A DNA stretch of 64,000 bases from Caldalkalibacillus uzonensis (GTDB lineage: Bacteria; Bacillota; Bacilli; Caldalkalibacillales; Caldalkalibacillaceae), in contig NZ_JAUSUQ010000015.1 of the NCBI RefSeq assembly GCF_030814135.1, positions 1 through 64,000 of the forward strand, in the 5' to 3' direction. Made by a program: the position numbers and the translations under genes. This document shows, piece after piece, positions 42,842 to 51,814 of this stretch. The notes under the pieces were generated by a model, which did no database searches, had not been told where the DNA came from, and saw nothing but the letters and a program-made list of their open reading frames with translations. Positions within the stretch are counted from its first letter, which is position 1, and each line of letters begins with the position of its first letter.

Positions 42842-44592
42842 CAGTTGCTCTCCTCCTTCATGGTGGGAATGGTTATAACAACAGAAGTGCCCAAACCCAT
42901 TTGGGATTGAATCGTTAAGCCGTAACGCCGGCCATACAGCAAAACAATACGGCGGTGAATATTCCATAAGCCGATGCTGTCACGGGTTTGAACATTGTTA
43001 TCGACACGGGCCAAGTTTGAAGTAATCGCTTTGACCTGTTTATCAGGCATGCCTGCTCCGTTGTCCTTAATCGTACACCTGATGCAATTGTCTTCTTTAA
43101 TGATACTGATCCATACTCTGCCTCCCTCTTCAAGAGAAGAGATGCCGTGTATGATGGCGTTTTCCACAACCGGTTGAAGGGACAATTTCGGAATAAGAAA
43201 ATCCAGTGCTTCTTCATCCACATCCCACTCAACTTCCAATCGTTCTCCCAAGCGTGTCTGCATAATGAAAATATAAGATTTAAGGACGGCGACTTCCTCC
43301 CTAATCTGGACCATCTTTTTTCGGTGATCAGTGGAATAACGGAGCAAATGCCCCAATCCGGTCACCATATCAGAAATTTGGTAATTGTCTTTCTCTAACG
43401 CCAGCATGTTGATCGATTCTAACGTATTGTAAATAAAATGGGGATTAATCTGACTTTGCAATGCTTTAAATTCCGCTTCTTTTTCACGCAGTCCTTTTTC
43501 ATAAATTTCGTTTATGAGACGATTGATTTCTTCAATCATGTTATTAAATCCCTCAGCCAGCTTGCCGATTTCATCTTTACGCCTGATGTTAATCCTTTCA
43601 TCCAAACGACCATGCTGAACGCGCTCCATACTCATTTTCAATTCTTCGATCGGACGGACCACTTGTTTAGAACTGACAACCGAGAGGCCAAAAGCAATCA
43701 TTGAACTGACCAACATAAAGCCAAGAGTGACCATTCCCAGTTGTTTGGATTCTTGTAATATATCATCTTCAGGAATAAGACAGAGGATGGAAAGACCTGA
43801 TTCAGCAGAGGTATGCTTAATGGCTAAATATTTTTTATCTTGATCGTAGAGCCATTGTGGTGTATCAAGCTCAACCGCGGCTCTGTCAAAAACTTCTGCT
43901 AATGATCCTTCTTCGTAAATCAGACGCCCCTGTGCATCTTCTACCCTCACCAATGCACCAGCTATAGAAGACAACAACTCTTGCATATACTCCATTTTGA
44001 CATCGATCTTCATGATCCCTAAAGGAGTATAAGTATTTGGATCTCTCACCAGGCGTCCGATACCGAAGTGTTGATCTTGGTGTTGAAAACGGTAATAAGT
44101 GGGAGTATGTGCAGGAAGAATAACGGCTGCACCGTTCGCTTTAATCACCTCATCCACCCAACCATTTTCCTGATTCGAATCGAACCAAGGCCTCAACTCA
44201 TTGCGGTCCATATGACTGAAGACGTTACCATCATTAGAGATTAAATGAATTCCTTGTAATTCGCTCCTTTTATACATTAACGCGGACAAAAACATGGAGA
44301 TTTTCTCATTGTCTGCCGCACTTCTATAGAATCTTTTAGAACTGTCACTGTGTTTTTTCAAAATAGACAGAACACTTTTATCATAGAGAGGCGATAAACT
44401 AAGCCGGGACAAATCAGACATAAGCAAGTCAAGGTTGTTAATGATTTGTATAGCCACTCTTTGAGTCGATTGTACCGCATTCTGCTCCAAGGTGTTTGAA
44501 AAGCGCTCATAGACCATAATTCCTAATATTCCAAGCGGAAGTAATGTTAACAAAAAGAAGATAAGGGTGATTTTTCTGCGCAGCAAAGTCAT
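42841..44592 (-). CDS. Sensor histidine kinase, YesM/LytS type
   Basis: Membrane sensor for an extracellular sugar or its binding protein. 583 residues: TM1 at about 8-30, an extracellular Cache-like domain to about 280, TM2 near 285-305, HAMP to about 360, then the His_kinase block LQSQINPHFIYNTLESINML with the phospho-accepting His, and HATPase with NAIIHGISS and GLWNIHRRI. A G8 run touches ATG 44592; TTG two codons later has better ribosome site spacing and may be the real start. First gene of the locus. Confidence 0.92.
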   Translation of the reverse strand: MTLLRRKITLIFFLLTLLPLGILGIMVYERFSNTLEQNAVQSTQRVAIQIINNLDLLMSDLSRLSLSPLYDKSVLSILKKHSDSSKRFYRSAADNEKISMFLSALMYKRSELQGIHLISNDGNVFSHMDRNELRPWFDSNQENGWVDEVIKANGAAVILPAHTPTYYRFQHQDQHFGIGRLVRDPNTYTPLGIMKIDVKMEYMQELLSSIAGALVRVEDAQGRLIYEEGSLAEVFDRAAVELDTPQWLYDQDKKYLAIKHTSAESGLSILCLIPEDDILQESKQLGMVTLGFMLVSSMIAFGLSVVSSKQVVRPIEELKMSMERVQHGRLDERINIRRKDEIGKLAEGFNNMIEEINRLINEIYEKGLREKEAEFKALQSQINPHFIYNTLESINMLALEKDNYQISDMVTGLGHLLRYSTDHRKKMVQIREEVAVLKSYIFIMQTRLGERLEVEWDVDEEALDFLIPKLSLQPVVENAIIHGISSLEEGGRVWISIIKEDNCIRCTIKDNGAGMPDKQVKAITSNLARVDNNVQTRDSIGLWNIHRRIVLLYGRRYGLTIQSQMGLGTSVVITIPTMKEESN

Positions 44593-44732
44593 CCCCCCCC
44601 CTGTAACCTGTCAAAGACATAAACACAACTGATTGTTTAACACAACTCTAGGAAGAACCAGATTGCCATGACCGGGTTGTGATCATGATACCTCCACGGG
44701 CCAAAATCAACAAGTAAAATTTTTGTAAAAAA

Positions 44733-44762
44733 AGTAGGACCCCATAAAATACCCAGGGGTCC
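44733..44762 (-). terminator. Terminator of the BCCT operon
   Basis: GGACCCC (44737-44743) pairs with GGGGTCC (44756-44762) around a 12-nt loop, with a run of T on the minus strand just beyond (complement of the A-run near 44727-44733). It lies about 70 bp behind the BCCT stop and before the kinase gene. Otherwise 44593-44830 holds nothing recognisable. Confidence 0.75.
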
Positions 44763-44830
44763 CAAAGCAATATATAAGTTTATTCATAACTGATTTTCTT
44801 TTTCTATAAATTTTCTAGTGTTTTCCTAAA

Positions 44831-46417
44831 CTACATTGCCTCATGGACCTCTTTATTTGATACCTCTACGCCTTTCTCATCTTGTTCCTCACTTTGTTCT
44901 TCGGTGATTGTCATGTCGTATTTCTCAGGAGATCTCGCAACCTTGATAAGTGAAATAACGACCATCAACCCCAGCAGCACAGCCGGGACGCCGCCAAGAT
45001 TAGAAAGCATTTTTATACCGTCGATTTGAGCAAAGCTGATCATCACCCAGGCAACTACACTTATTGTAACTCCCCATATGACTTTAATCATAATCCCCGG
45101 TTCAGGACTCTCGGGAGAGATACCTGTTGAACTGATACCCCCCATGGCTGCCAAAGTTGAATCTGCAGCCGTGACGAATGCTATAAAGACTATAAACAGA
45201 TAAACTGGAATGACCACTTGTGCTAAAGGCAGCGCGGCCATAACAGCATAAAGTACAGCTTCAGGGCCATTATTGGCTAAGATTTCACCAAGTCCTGCTC
45301 CGTTCATCTGCATGTAAATCGATGTTCCGCTGAATATGGTCATCCATAAACCGCCAAACAGTGCAGGCAAAGCAAAGTTGACCAAAATAAACGCTCTTAC
45401 CGTTTGGCCATAAGCAATTCTTCCCAGGAACAGGGCAGTGATAGCAGCCCAAGAAAACCAGTTGGCCCAGTAGAATGTAGTCCACCACTGTGGCCATTGG
45501 TCATCTGCAGCTGCACCAGTAAACAAACTTTTATCAAAAAAGTTGCTTAAATAATGCCCAAACGCTTCTGTTCCCAAATTTAACAAGTAGGCCGTTGGAC
45601 CAGCAAGAAACAAAAATAAAATGATTACAAAAAATAACTTGAAGTTGATATCAGACAAAATGCGTATCCCTTTCATTAACCCCGTAGAGGCGGAGACAAC
45701 AAAGGTGACCATCACAACAATGGCAATAACAGCCCAAAGGGATGGGGTACTTGGCAAACCACTTAAATAATTAACGCCCCCAGCTAAGTTCAGTATGCTT
45801 GTGCCCATCGCTGCAGCCATACCTAACGCCAATGTATATAAGCAAATGGCATCGATCCCTTTTCCCCATTTGCCAGTGATCTTATCCCCCAACAAAGGAG
45901 TCAGCGTAGAACTTAAACTGAAAGGCTTACGCATATTATAGTAAGCAAAAGCAAACATAAGAGCTGGGACACAGTAAATCGCATATGGTGTAATGGTCCA
46001 GTGCAAATACATAGTAGACATAGCAAATAGAGCCGCTTGTGGGCTATTGGCTTCAATACCAAGAGAAGCAGGGGGTGCTGTGAGATGATATATTGGTTCT
46101 ACTATCCCCCAGAATGTAATCCCAGCAGCAATCGTTGTCGTTAATGTAATTGCAAACCAATTACGAAAGGAAAGCAATGGCTTGGCATTTGTACCGCCTA
46201 TTCTTACCTTTCCCAAGGGTGAAAAATAAACACCGACACAGACTAAAACCATAATAAAGCCACTAACACTAAAAACCCAACCGAAATTAGCGATTAACCA
46301 TTCGTTGGCTCCATTGGCCATGCTTGTAAACGCATCTCGATGTGTGAAGCTTAAAATAGCAGCAATGAGTACAAGTAAAAATGGCGGCCAAAATACTAAA
46401 TGTTTTATCTTTTTCAT
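44831..46417 (-). CDS. BCCT-family transporter (betaine/carnitine/choline type)
   Basis: Secondary importer for a quaternary ammonium or sulfonium compound. 528 residues, twelve predicted spans, with the family's conserved WGIVEPIYHL near 110 and, in span 8, the tryptophan-rich FYWANWFSWAAITALFLGRIAYG, which I split as FYWANWFSWA and FLGRIAYGQTVR. The charged C-terminal tail (about 490-528) could sense osmolarity, as in BetP. The ATG follows GGAGGAT. It is the last gene of a seven-gene catabolic operon, so substrate uptake for catabolism rather than osmoprotection is the likely role. Confidence 0.92.
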   Translation of the reverse strand: MKKIKHLVFWPPFLLVLIAAILSFTHRDAFTSMANGANEWLIANFGWVFSVSGFIMVLVCVGVYFSPLGKVRIGGTNAKPLLSFRNWFAITLTTTIAAGITFWGIVEPIYHLTAPPASLGIEANSPQAALFAMSTMYLHWTITPYAIYCVPALMFAFAYYNMRKPFSLSSTLTPLLGDKITGKWGKGIDAICLYTLALGMAAAMGTSILNLAGGVNYLSGLPSTPSLWAVIAIVVMVTFVVSASTGLMKGIRILSDINFKLFFVIILFLFLAGPTAYLLNLGTEAFGHYLSNFFDKSLFTGAAADDQWPQWWTTFYWANWFSWAAITALFLGRIAYGQTVRAFILVNFALPALFGGLWMTIFSGTSIYMQMNGAGLGEILANNGPEAVLYAVMAALPLAQVVIPVYLFIVFIAFVTAADSTLAAMGGISSTGISPESPEPGIMIKVIWGVTISVVAWVMISFAQIDGIKMLSNLGGVPAVLLGLMVVISLIKVARSPEKYDMTITEEQSEEQDEKGVEVSNKEVHEAM

Positions 46418-46454
46418 CTCTTATCCTCCTCAATTTTACAATTATAGTAAATAG

Positions 46455-47663
46455 TTACAAAATTGACTGATTCAAATCCTTTGATTTACTTGAAGTTTGC
46501 AAAATATCTGCTGCAAATTGTTTTAAATCAGCAGAGGTTGCTAAACGGCAGTTGTTCAGGCGCATGGGCGCATTCTCTTCTGATTCCATCACCTCCAAAA
46601 AACAATCTATGTCAGCTGCAGATAAATTTTCATCTTGGAGGGATAAATTTAACCCGCTTTCGGCTACCATTTGAGAAAATTGACTGGCACCTGCCAACGC
46701 CAATTCCTTCTCTGTTAATCCTTCATCTTTTACCCCGAGAGCGCGGGCGATTTCAGCATACATAGTGACCGCTGCTTCTGCGTTCCACATGTACGTCGCC
46801 ATTAAGGCAATGGTGACGGCCTTCCCGTGATGAATCCGCGCCAGCGTTCCCAGAGCATGACCAATACAATGGGCTATTCCTGTCCCTCCTTGTTCAATGG
46901 CCATGCCGGCCATAGTAGCAGCAAGGGCAAGCTTACCGCGTGCTTCAAGGTCATCAGGCCTGTGCAAAACCTTCTTTATGTTTTGGCTGATCAAGCGAAT
47001 CGCCTGTAAGCTAAAGGCTTCAATGATTGGGGTTGTTCTTTTTCCAGTGCAGGCTTCAATGGCATGAACAAGGGCGTCAAAAGTAGTAGCCGCAGTTAAT
47101 TGAGCGGGAAGAGCTGCTGTTAATTGGGGATCAATGATGGCCATATCAGGAGCCATTTCCGCATCCCAAGCCCACACCTTACGCTTATTTTCATCCGAAA
47201 AAACCACAGTGTTTGTCACTTCAGCACCCGTACCTGATGTTGTTGGAATCATGATTGTACAAATACTCTTTGGTGCAAAAGGATTTGCCATGAGTGCATA
47301 ATGCATGGCGGCTCTCTCCCCTCCAGCAACGAGCGCAGCCATTTTAGCTACATCCATGGCAGACCCTCCCCCAAGACCAAGCACACATTTGGCCCCACAG
47401 GAGCGGATGATTTCAGCTGCTTCATCAATAGATCCAGCCATTGGATCACTTTGCACATTGTGGAAGACCTGAATCTCAATGTCTTCCTTTTCCAAGGCCC
47501 CTATGACGTGATCAGCTAAACCTGCCTTTATTATCCCCGGATCAGTAATGAGTACAGCTTTATTACTTCGGCTCAATTTTTTGACATCTTTGCCAAGTTC
47601 CAAAGAGCGGTCAATCCCAAAAGCAATTTTTGTACGCGAACTAAATTCAAACGTATTTCCCAT
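46455..47663 (-). CDS. Iron-containing alcohol dehydrogenase (group III)
   Basis: NAD(P)-dependent oxidoreductase of 402 residues from ATG 47663 behind AGGAGGG. GLGGGSAMDVAK (about 95) binds the nucleotide, PTTSGTGAEVTN (about 135) is the family signature, and HCIGHALGTLARIHHGKA (about 260-277) supplies metal-binding histidines. It is similar in type to enzymes oxidising short hydroxy-acids or hydroxy-aldehydes, for instance in choline- or DMSP-like pathways. The substrate is not defined. Lies 37 bp before the BCCT gene. Confidence 0.9.
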   Translation of the reverse strand: MGNTFEFSSRTKIAFGIDRSLELGKDVKKLSRSNKAVLITDPGIIKAGLADHVIGALEKEDIEIQVFHNVQSDPMAGSIDEAAEIIRSCGAKCVLGLGGGSAMDVAKMAALVAGGERAAMHYALMANPFAPKSICTIMIPTTSGTGAEVTNTVVFSDENKRKVWAWDAEMAPDMAIIDPQLTAALPAQLTAATTFDALVHAIEACTGKRTTPIIEAFSLQAIRLISQNIKKVLHRPDDLEARGKLALAATMAGMAIEQGGTGIAHCIGHALGTLARIHHGKAVTIALMATYMWNAEAAVTMYAEIARALGVKDEGLTEKELALAGASQFSQMVAESGLNLSLQDENLSAADIDCFLEVMESEENAPMRLNNCRLATSADLKQFAADILQTSSKSKDLNQSIL

Positions 47664-47699
47664 CAAGCTATCCCTCCTAAACACCTATGCTAGCTAGCC

Positions 47700-47717
47700 G
47701 GCCGCACGGCAGCGGCC
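47700..47717 (-). promoter_or_regulatory. Intercistronic GC-rich hairpin
   Basis: GGCCGC (47700-47705) pairs with GCGGCC (47712-47717) around a 6-nt loop between the Zn-ADH stop and the Fe-ADH start. No T-run, so it is more likely an mRNA processing or stability element than a terminator. Confidence 0.45.
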
Positions 47718-47727
47718 ACAATCATTT

Positions 47728-48894
47728 TTAAGAAACGAATTCAAACCCTTCGCAGTCATCCATCGTTTGTGTGTCGGTTTTCACCGGCATCTCTATGATG
47801 GAACGTCCAACATTTATACAATTGCAGTCATGAAATGCATCAAATGCCTGGTTAATTTCCTCCAGCTTGAGGCGATTCAAAATGAGTTCATCAAGCATAA
47901 ATCGTCCATCTAAATAAAGACGGGCAATTGTCGGAAAATCACGAAACGGTTGTACATCTCCGTAAAAGCTTCCTCTCAAAATTTTCCCAACACGGTGAAA
48001 ACCTCCGGCGGGAAGACTGAGCACCTTGTGTGGATTAAACGCCCCCACAACAACCACAGTTCCTCCTTTTCGAGTGCCTTTCCATGCATTTTCTGTTGCT
48101 TCCGTATGACCTGAACAATCAATGGCAAAATGAACACCAAAACCTCCTGTTAACTCCTTCAGTGCTTCTTCTACATTGTCTTTAGCGACATTAACGGTAT
48201 GAGTCGCTCCAAACTTCTTGGCTATTTCCAAATTAGCTGGTTTCACATCACAGGCAATGATTTTGGCTGCCCCAGCAATTCGTGCACCCTGAATGGCATT
48301 AACGCCAACACCGCCAATACCAAAAACAGCTACAGTAGAACCTGGGGTTACTTTTGCTGCATTCACTGCCGCCCCATATCCCGTTGCCACACCGCAGCCG
48401 ATCAGAGAGGCTTGGGCCATGGGCATTTCATCAGGAAGCTTGACACATGACATCTCCGGCACCACGGTATATTCTGCAAAGGTTGACAGCAAGGAGTAAT
48501 GAAAAATGATGTTGTCATCTTTACTAAGTCTTGAAGTACCATCCAATAAGGTCCCATTAAACATAGGACCAAAAGCAGATTCACATAAATGTACCGCTCC
48601 TGTGACACAAAACTCACAGCGTCCGCAGTAAGGTACCCAGTTTAGAGCTACTTTATCCCCGACTTGAACGTTTGTTACATTGGGACCAACTTCCACTACA
48701 ATTCCTGCACCTTCATGACCAAGTATAGTCGGAGTGGGGGTCGTGCTGTCATTTAGCGCATTTAAATCACTGTGGCAAACACCTGTAGCTTCCACCTTAA
48801 CCAATACTTCATTTGCTTTTGGCGGAGCCAGATCGACCGCCTGGATTTCAAGCGGCCGTCCAACTCCTGTCATCACCGCTGCTTTTATTTTCAC
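47728..48894 (-). CDS. Zinc-dependent alcohol dehydrogenase (class III-like)
   Basis: Medium-chain dehydrogenase of about 388 residues. Catalytic zinc ligands lie in GVCHSDLN and GHEGAGIV, structural zinc cysteines in CGRCEFCVTGAVHLC, and the Rossmann GIGGVGVNA motif near 195. GTG 48894, behind GAGGGG, is preferred over the upstream ATG 48918, which has too short a spacing. The family includes glutathione-dependent formaldehyde dehydrogenases and aryl or short-chain ADHs. Formaldehyde removal during demethylation, or oxidation of an alcohol intermediate, are both possible. Confidence 0.88.
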   Translation of the reverse strand: MKIKAAVMTGVGRPLEIQAVDLAPPKANEVLVKVEATGVCHSDLNALNDSTTPTPTILGHEGAGIVVEVGPNVTNVQVGDKVALNWVPYCGRCEFCVTGAVHLCESAFGPMFNGTLLDGTSRLSKDDNIIFHYSLLSTFAEYTVVPEMSCVKLPDEMPMAQASLIGCGVATGYGAAVNAAKVTPGSTVAVFGIGGVGVNAIQGARIAGAAKIIACDVKPANLEIAKKFGATHTVNVAKDNVEEALKELTGGFGVHFAIDCSGHTEATENAWKGTRKGGTVVVVGAFNPHKVLSLPAGGFHRVGKILRGSFYGDVQPFRDFPTIARLYLDGRFMLDELILNRLKLEEINQAFDAFHDCNCINVGRSIIEMPVKTDTQTMDDCEGFEFVS

Positions 48895-48922
48895 TTTTTT
48901 CCCCTCATTTCCTCTCAAATGT

Positions 48923-50440
48923 TTAATAAGCTACCCAGATTGCTTTTGTTTTGGTGTAAGACTGAAGGGAATGAATGGCATATTCCTTACCCCAGCCACT
49001 TTGCTTTAAGCCTCCAAACGGACTGGCAAAATCATAACAGCCGTATCTGTTGACAAAAACCATTCCTGCCTGAAGCTTGTTGGCAACCCTGTGGGCGCGG
49101 GATACATCATTGGTCCACAATCCGGCGGCCAATCCATAGATGGTATCATTGGCCATTCTGATCACTTCTTCTTCCGTATCAAAAGGAATAATACACAGTA
49201 CAGGGCCAAATATTTCCTCTTGGGCAATGGTCATCTTGTTATCGACATCAGCAAATATAGTAGGGCGTATATAATATCCATTGGCATTCGTTCCTGTCAC
49301 ATCCCGCTCTCCGCCTGCTACAAGACGGGCTCCCTCCTGTTTGCCAATGTCAATATATCTTAAAATAGATTCCATATGAGCTTTTGATACTTGGGGGCCT
49401 TGGTCGCTTTCCGGGTCAAACGGGTCTCCGCATTTATAACCATTAGCGTATTCTGCCATTTTTTGAACCACGATGTCATAGATTTCGCGCTGCACAAACA
49501 GTCGAGTAGGTGCCGAACATTTTTCCCCTTTGTGTGTAAATAACCCGTAAAATGAACGCTCTATGGCACCATCCAAGTCAGGCGCATCACTGAAAATAAT
49601 ATTAGGAGATTTGCCACCCAGCTCCAGTGTCACCGGTTTCAAATTGGAGTCAGCTGAATCGTGAACCAATTGTTTACCTACCTTCGTACTGCCTGTAAAA
49701 GATATTTTGTCGACATCCATATGCCGGCTGAGGTAAGAGCCGATAGAACCCCGGCCCAGAATCAGATTAATCACACCCGGTGGCAGAAGTTCAGCCTTAT
49801 CGATAAGTTCAAATAAGCGAATCGCTGAGTAAGACGTGAGGCTGGAAGGTTTTAATACAACCGTATTGCCCATAGCCAGTGCAGGAGCCAGCTTCCAAAC
49901 GGCCATCCCAAGCGGAAAGTTGAATGGTACGATTTGTCCGCACACACCAATAGGATCCCGCGTTGTAAAACTTAAAAAATTCCCTTCTACCGGGTTGTTT
50001 TCCCCGTAATATTTATCAGTCCAACCAGCGTAATACTCAAATAAATCTGAGGCTTCCTGCACATCATCGTTGTAAGATTCCCTGTACAGTTTCCCATTAT
50101 CAAGAGATTCAAGTGTAGCTAGTTCAGCCTGATGTTGTTTAATTAACACACTAATTTGACGAAGTATTTTAGCTCTCTCTTTTCGGGACATATTTGGCCA
50201 TGGTCCATCGTCAAATGCCTTTCTGGCAGCAGCCACCGCGTGGTCTACATCCTCCCTTGTGGCACTTTGGATTGTGCCGTTAACCTCCCCGTTGGCCGGG
50301 TTGATAGATTCAATTACTTCGCTGCTTGAGCTATCCACCCATTGACCAGCGATATACAGCTTTTTGGTTTCCTTCAACCAATCTTTTGCCCAGTCAAGCT
50401 TAGGCTGCTCAATCCCTTCAAACACCTTAAAATGTGTCAT
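48923..50440 (-). CDS. Aldehyde dehydrogenase (ALDH superfamily, betaine-aldehyde type)
   Basis: Oxidises an aldehyde to its acid with NAD(P). 505 residues from ATG 50440 behind GGAGGGG. VTLELGGKSPNIIF (Glu base) lies near 260 and the nucleophile in GEKCSAPTRLF near 296; the substrate-tunnel end PFGGLKQSGWGKE is intact. The start lies inside the last codons of the aspartase-type gene, so translation is coupled. One of two ALDHs in this operon, which suggests two separate aldehyde steps. Confidence 0.93.
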   Translation of the reverse strand: MTHFKVFEGIEQPKLDWAKDWLKETKKLYIAGQWVDSSSSEVIESINPANGEVNGTIQSATREDVDHAVAAARKAFDDGPWPNMSRKERAKILRQISVLIKQHQAELATLESLDNGKLYRESYNDDVQEASDLFEYYAGWTDKYYGENNPVEGNFLSFTTRDPIGVCGQIVPFNFPLGMAVWKLAPALAMGNTVVLKPSSLTSYSAIRLFELIDKAELLPPGVINLILGRGSIGSYLSRHMDVDKISFTGSTKVGKQLVHDSADSNLKPVTLELGGKSPNIIFSDAPDLDGAIERSFYGLFTHKGEKCSAPTRLFVQREIYDIVVQKMAEYANGYKCGDPFDPESDQGPQVSKAHMESILRYIDIGKQEGARLVAGGERDVTGTNANGYYIRPTIFADVDNKMTIAQEEIFGPVLCIIPFDTEEEVIRMANDTIYGLAAGLWTNDVSRAHRVANKLQAGMVFVNRYGCYDFASPFGGLKQSGWGKEYAIHSLQSYTKTKAIWVAY

Positions 50441-51773
50441 CTGTATCCCCTCCATCTCTGAGTAATTGTTTAATTCCTTCAGGCCCCTCTTTTTTCAATA
50501 GCTGCGCTAAGGCAAAGTAACCATATTTTTCTTTCAAATCTACGACAGCCGGGATCAAACTCGTTGATAATGCCTCGCACCTTTCTTTATTGGCTTCAAT
50601 ACCGTACAAACATTTTTCAACGAATAAACGCAGGGCCTTGTTCAACATGTCCATGGCATCTAAGATATTGGCACCTGCCAAACCCTCGAATACATTCAAG
50701 TCAAGCTCTCCATGCTCAATAGCAGCTTGGACAGCACGGTCACAGCCAAGCACCTGAAAGCAGCATTGAATGAGGGTTTCAGGAATGACCGGATTCACCT
50801 TCCCTGGGAAAAATGAAGAACCAGCTTGCACAGCAGGAAGCCGCAATTCACCAAAACCGGCTTCAGGTCCAGATGACAAAAGACGTAAATCTTTAGCTAT
50901 CTTAATCAAACTTGTGGCAAGCAAACACAATTCACTGGACACTTGGGCAAGGTCATCCATATTTTGAGCTGCATCAAACAGATTTTCACGGTAACTGAGG
51001 GGCAGCTTGGAAACTTGGCACAGCTTTGGCAACACTGTTTCACGATACAACTTTGGAGCTCCAACCCCTGATCCGATCACCGTGCCCCCCAGATTGACTT
51101 GATGCAAGTTGGCAATGGTGGTAACAAGATGATCCAATCTCCTTTGAATAACAGTAGAATAAGCACTGAACTTTTCACCCAGTTTTGCGCGCATACCGTC
51201 CTGCAAACAGGTCCGGGCAATCGTATTGATATCTTGAAACTGCATGGCTTTTTCTTTGGTCACCTCAACCGTCGCTTTCACCGCCTCGCTGAGGGTATTA
51301 AAACTGAGGATAATGGCCATACGTATCGCAGTGTGGCATACATCGGAAGTGGATTGGGAGGCATTGACATGTGTTATCGGATGAACCGGATCATAATTTC
51401 CTCTGCTTCCTCCCAACTTTTCATTGGCTAAATTGGCTACCACCTCGTTCACATTCATATTGGCGCCAATACCGCCCCCGCCATGCAGCATATCAACCGG
51501 AAAATGCTCATGGTGTAACCCTGCTATGATCTCGTCACATGCCTGGATAATGGCCTCGCTCATTGCTTGGCTTAATAAGCCGGCTTCAAAATTGGCCTGG
51601 GCAGCCGCATGTTTGACCATGGCCAGTGCTTTCACATACATAGGATAGTGTTGTAACAGACGCCCTGAAAATGAAAGGTTGAGCATGGCCCGGGCCGTTT
51701 GAATACCGTACAAGGCAGCAGCGGGGATTTGCAAAGCTCCCAAATCATCTTTTTCTACCCTGAACTTGTTCAA
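50427..51773 (-). CDS. Aspartase/fumarase-superfamily lyase, divergent substrate site
   Basis: Member of the superfamily that eliminates an amine or water across the C2-C3 bond of a succinyl group. The SS-loop GSSFFPGKVNPVIPE is present. Positions that hold the carboxylates in aspartase differ: G-T-S-x-N-M-N reads GIGANMN (about 101-107), S-T-N-D reads STSD (about 141-144) and R-T-H/Q-L-Q-D reads RTCLQD (about 187-192). Straight aspartate ammonia-lyase activity is therefore doubtful; cleavage of an N-substituted or otherwise altered substrate is an alternative. TTG 51773 behind GAAGGTGA is chosen over ATG codons at 51803-51806, which lack a ribosome site. 448 residues. Clustered with ALDH genes on both sides. 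Confidence 0.85.
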   Translation of the reverse strand: MNKFRVEKDDLGALQIPAAALYGIQTARAMLNLSFSGRLLQHYPMYVKALAMVKHAAAQANFEAGLLSQAMSEAIIQACDEIIAGLHHEHFPVDMLHGGGGIGANMNVNEVVANLANEKLGGSRGNYDPVHPITHVNASQSTSDVCHTAIRMAIILSFNTLSEAVKATVEVTKEKAMQFQDINTIARTCLQDGMRAKLGEKFSAYSTVIQRRLDHLVTTIANLHQVNLGGTVIGSGVGAPKLYRETVLPKLCQVSKLPLSYRENLFDAAQNMDDLAQVSSELCLLATSLIKIAKDLRLLSSGPEAGFGELRLPAVQAGSSFFPGKVNPVIPETLIQCCFQVLGCDRAVQAAIEHGELDLNVFEGLAGANILDAMDMLNKALRLFVEKCLYGIEANKERCEALSTSLIPAVVDLKEKYGYFALAQLLKKEGPEGIKQLLRDGGDTDDTF

Positions 51774-51814
51774 TCTGTCACCTTCCCTGCCGTTGGTATT
51801 CATCATTGATCTAA

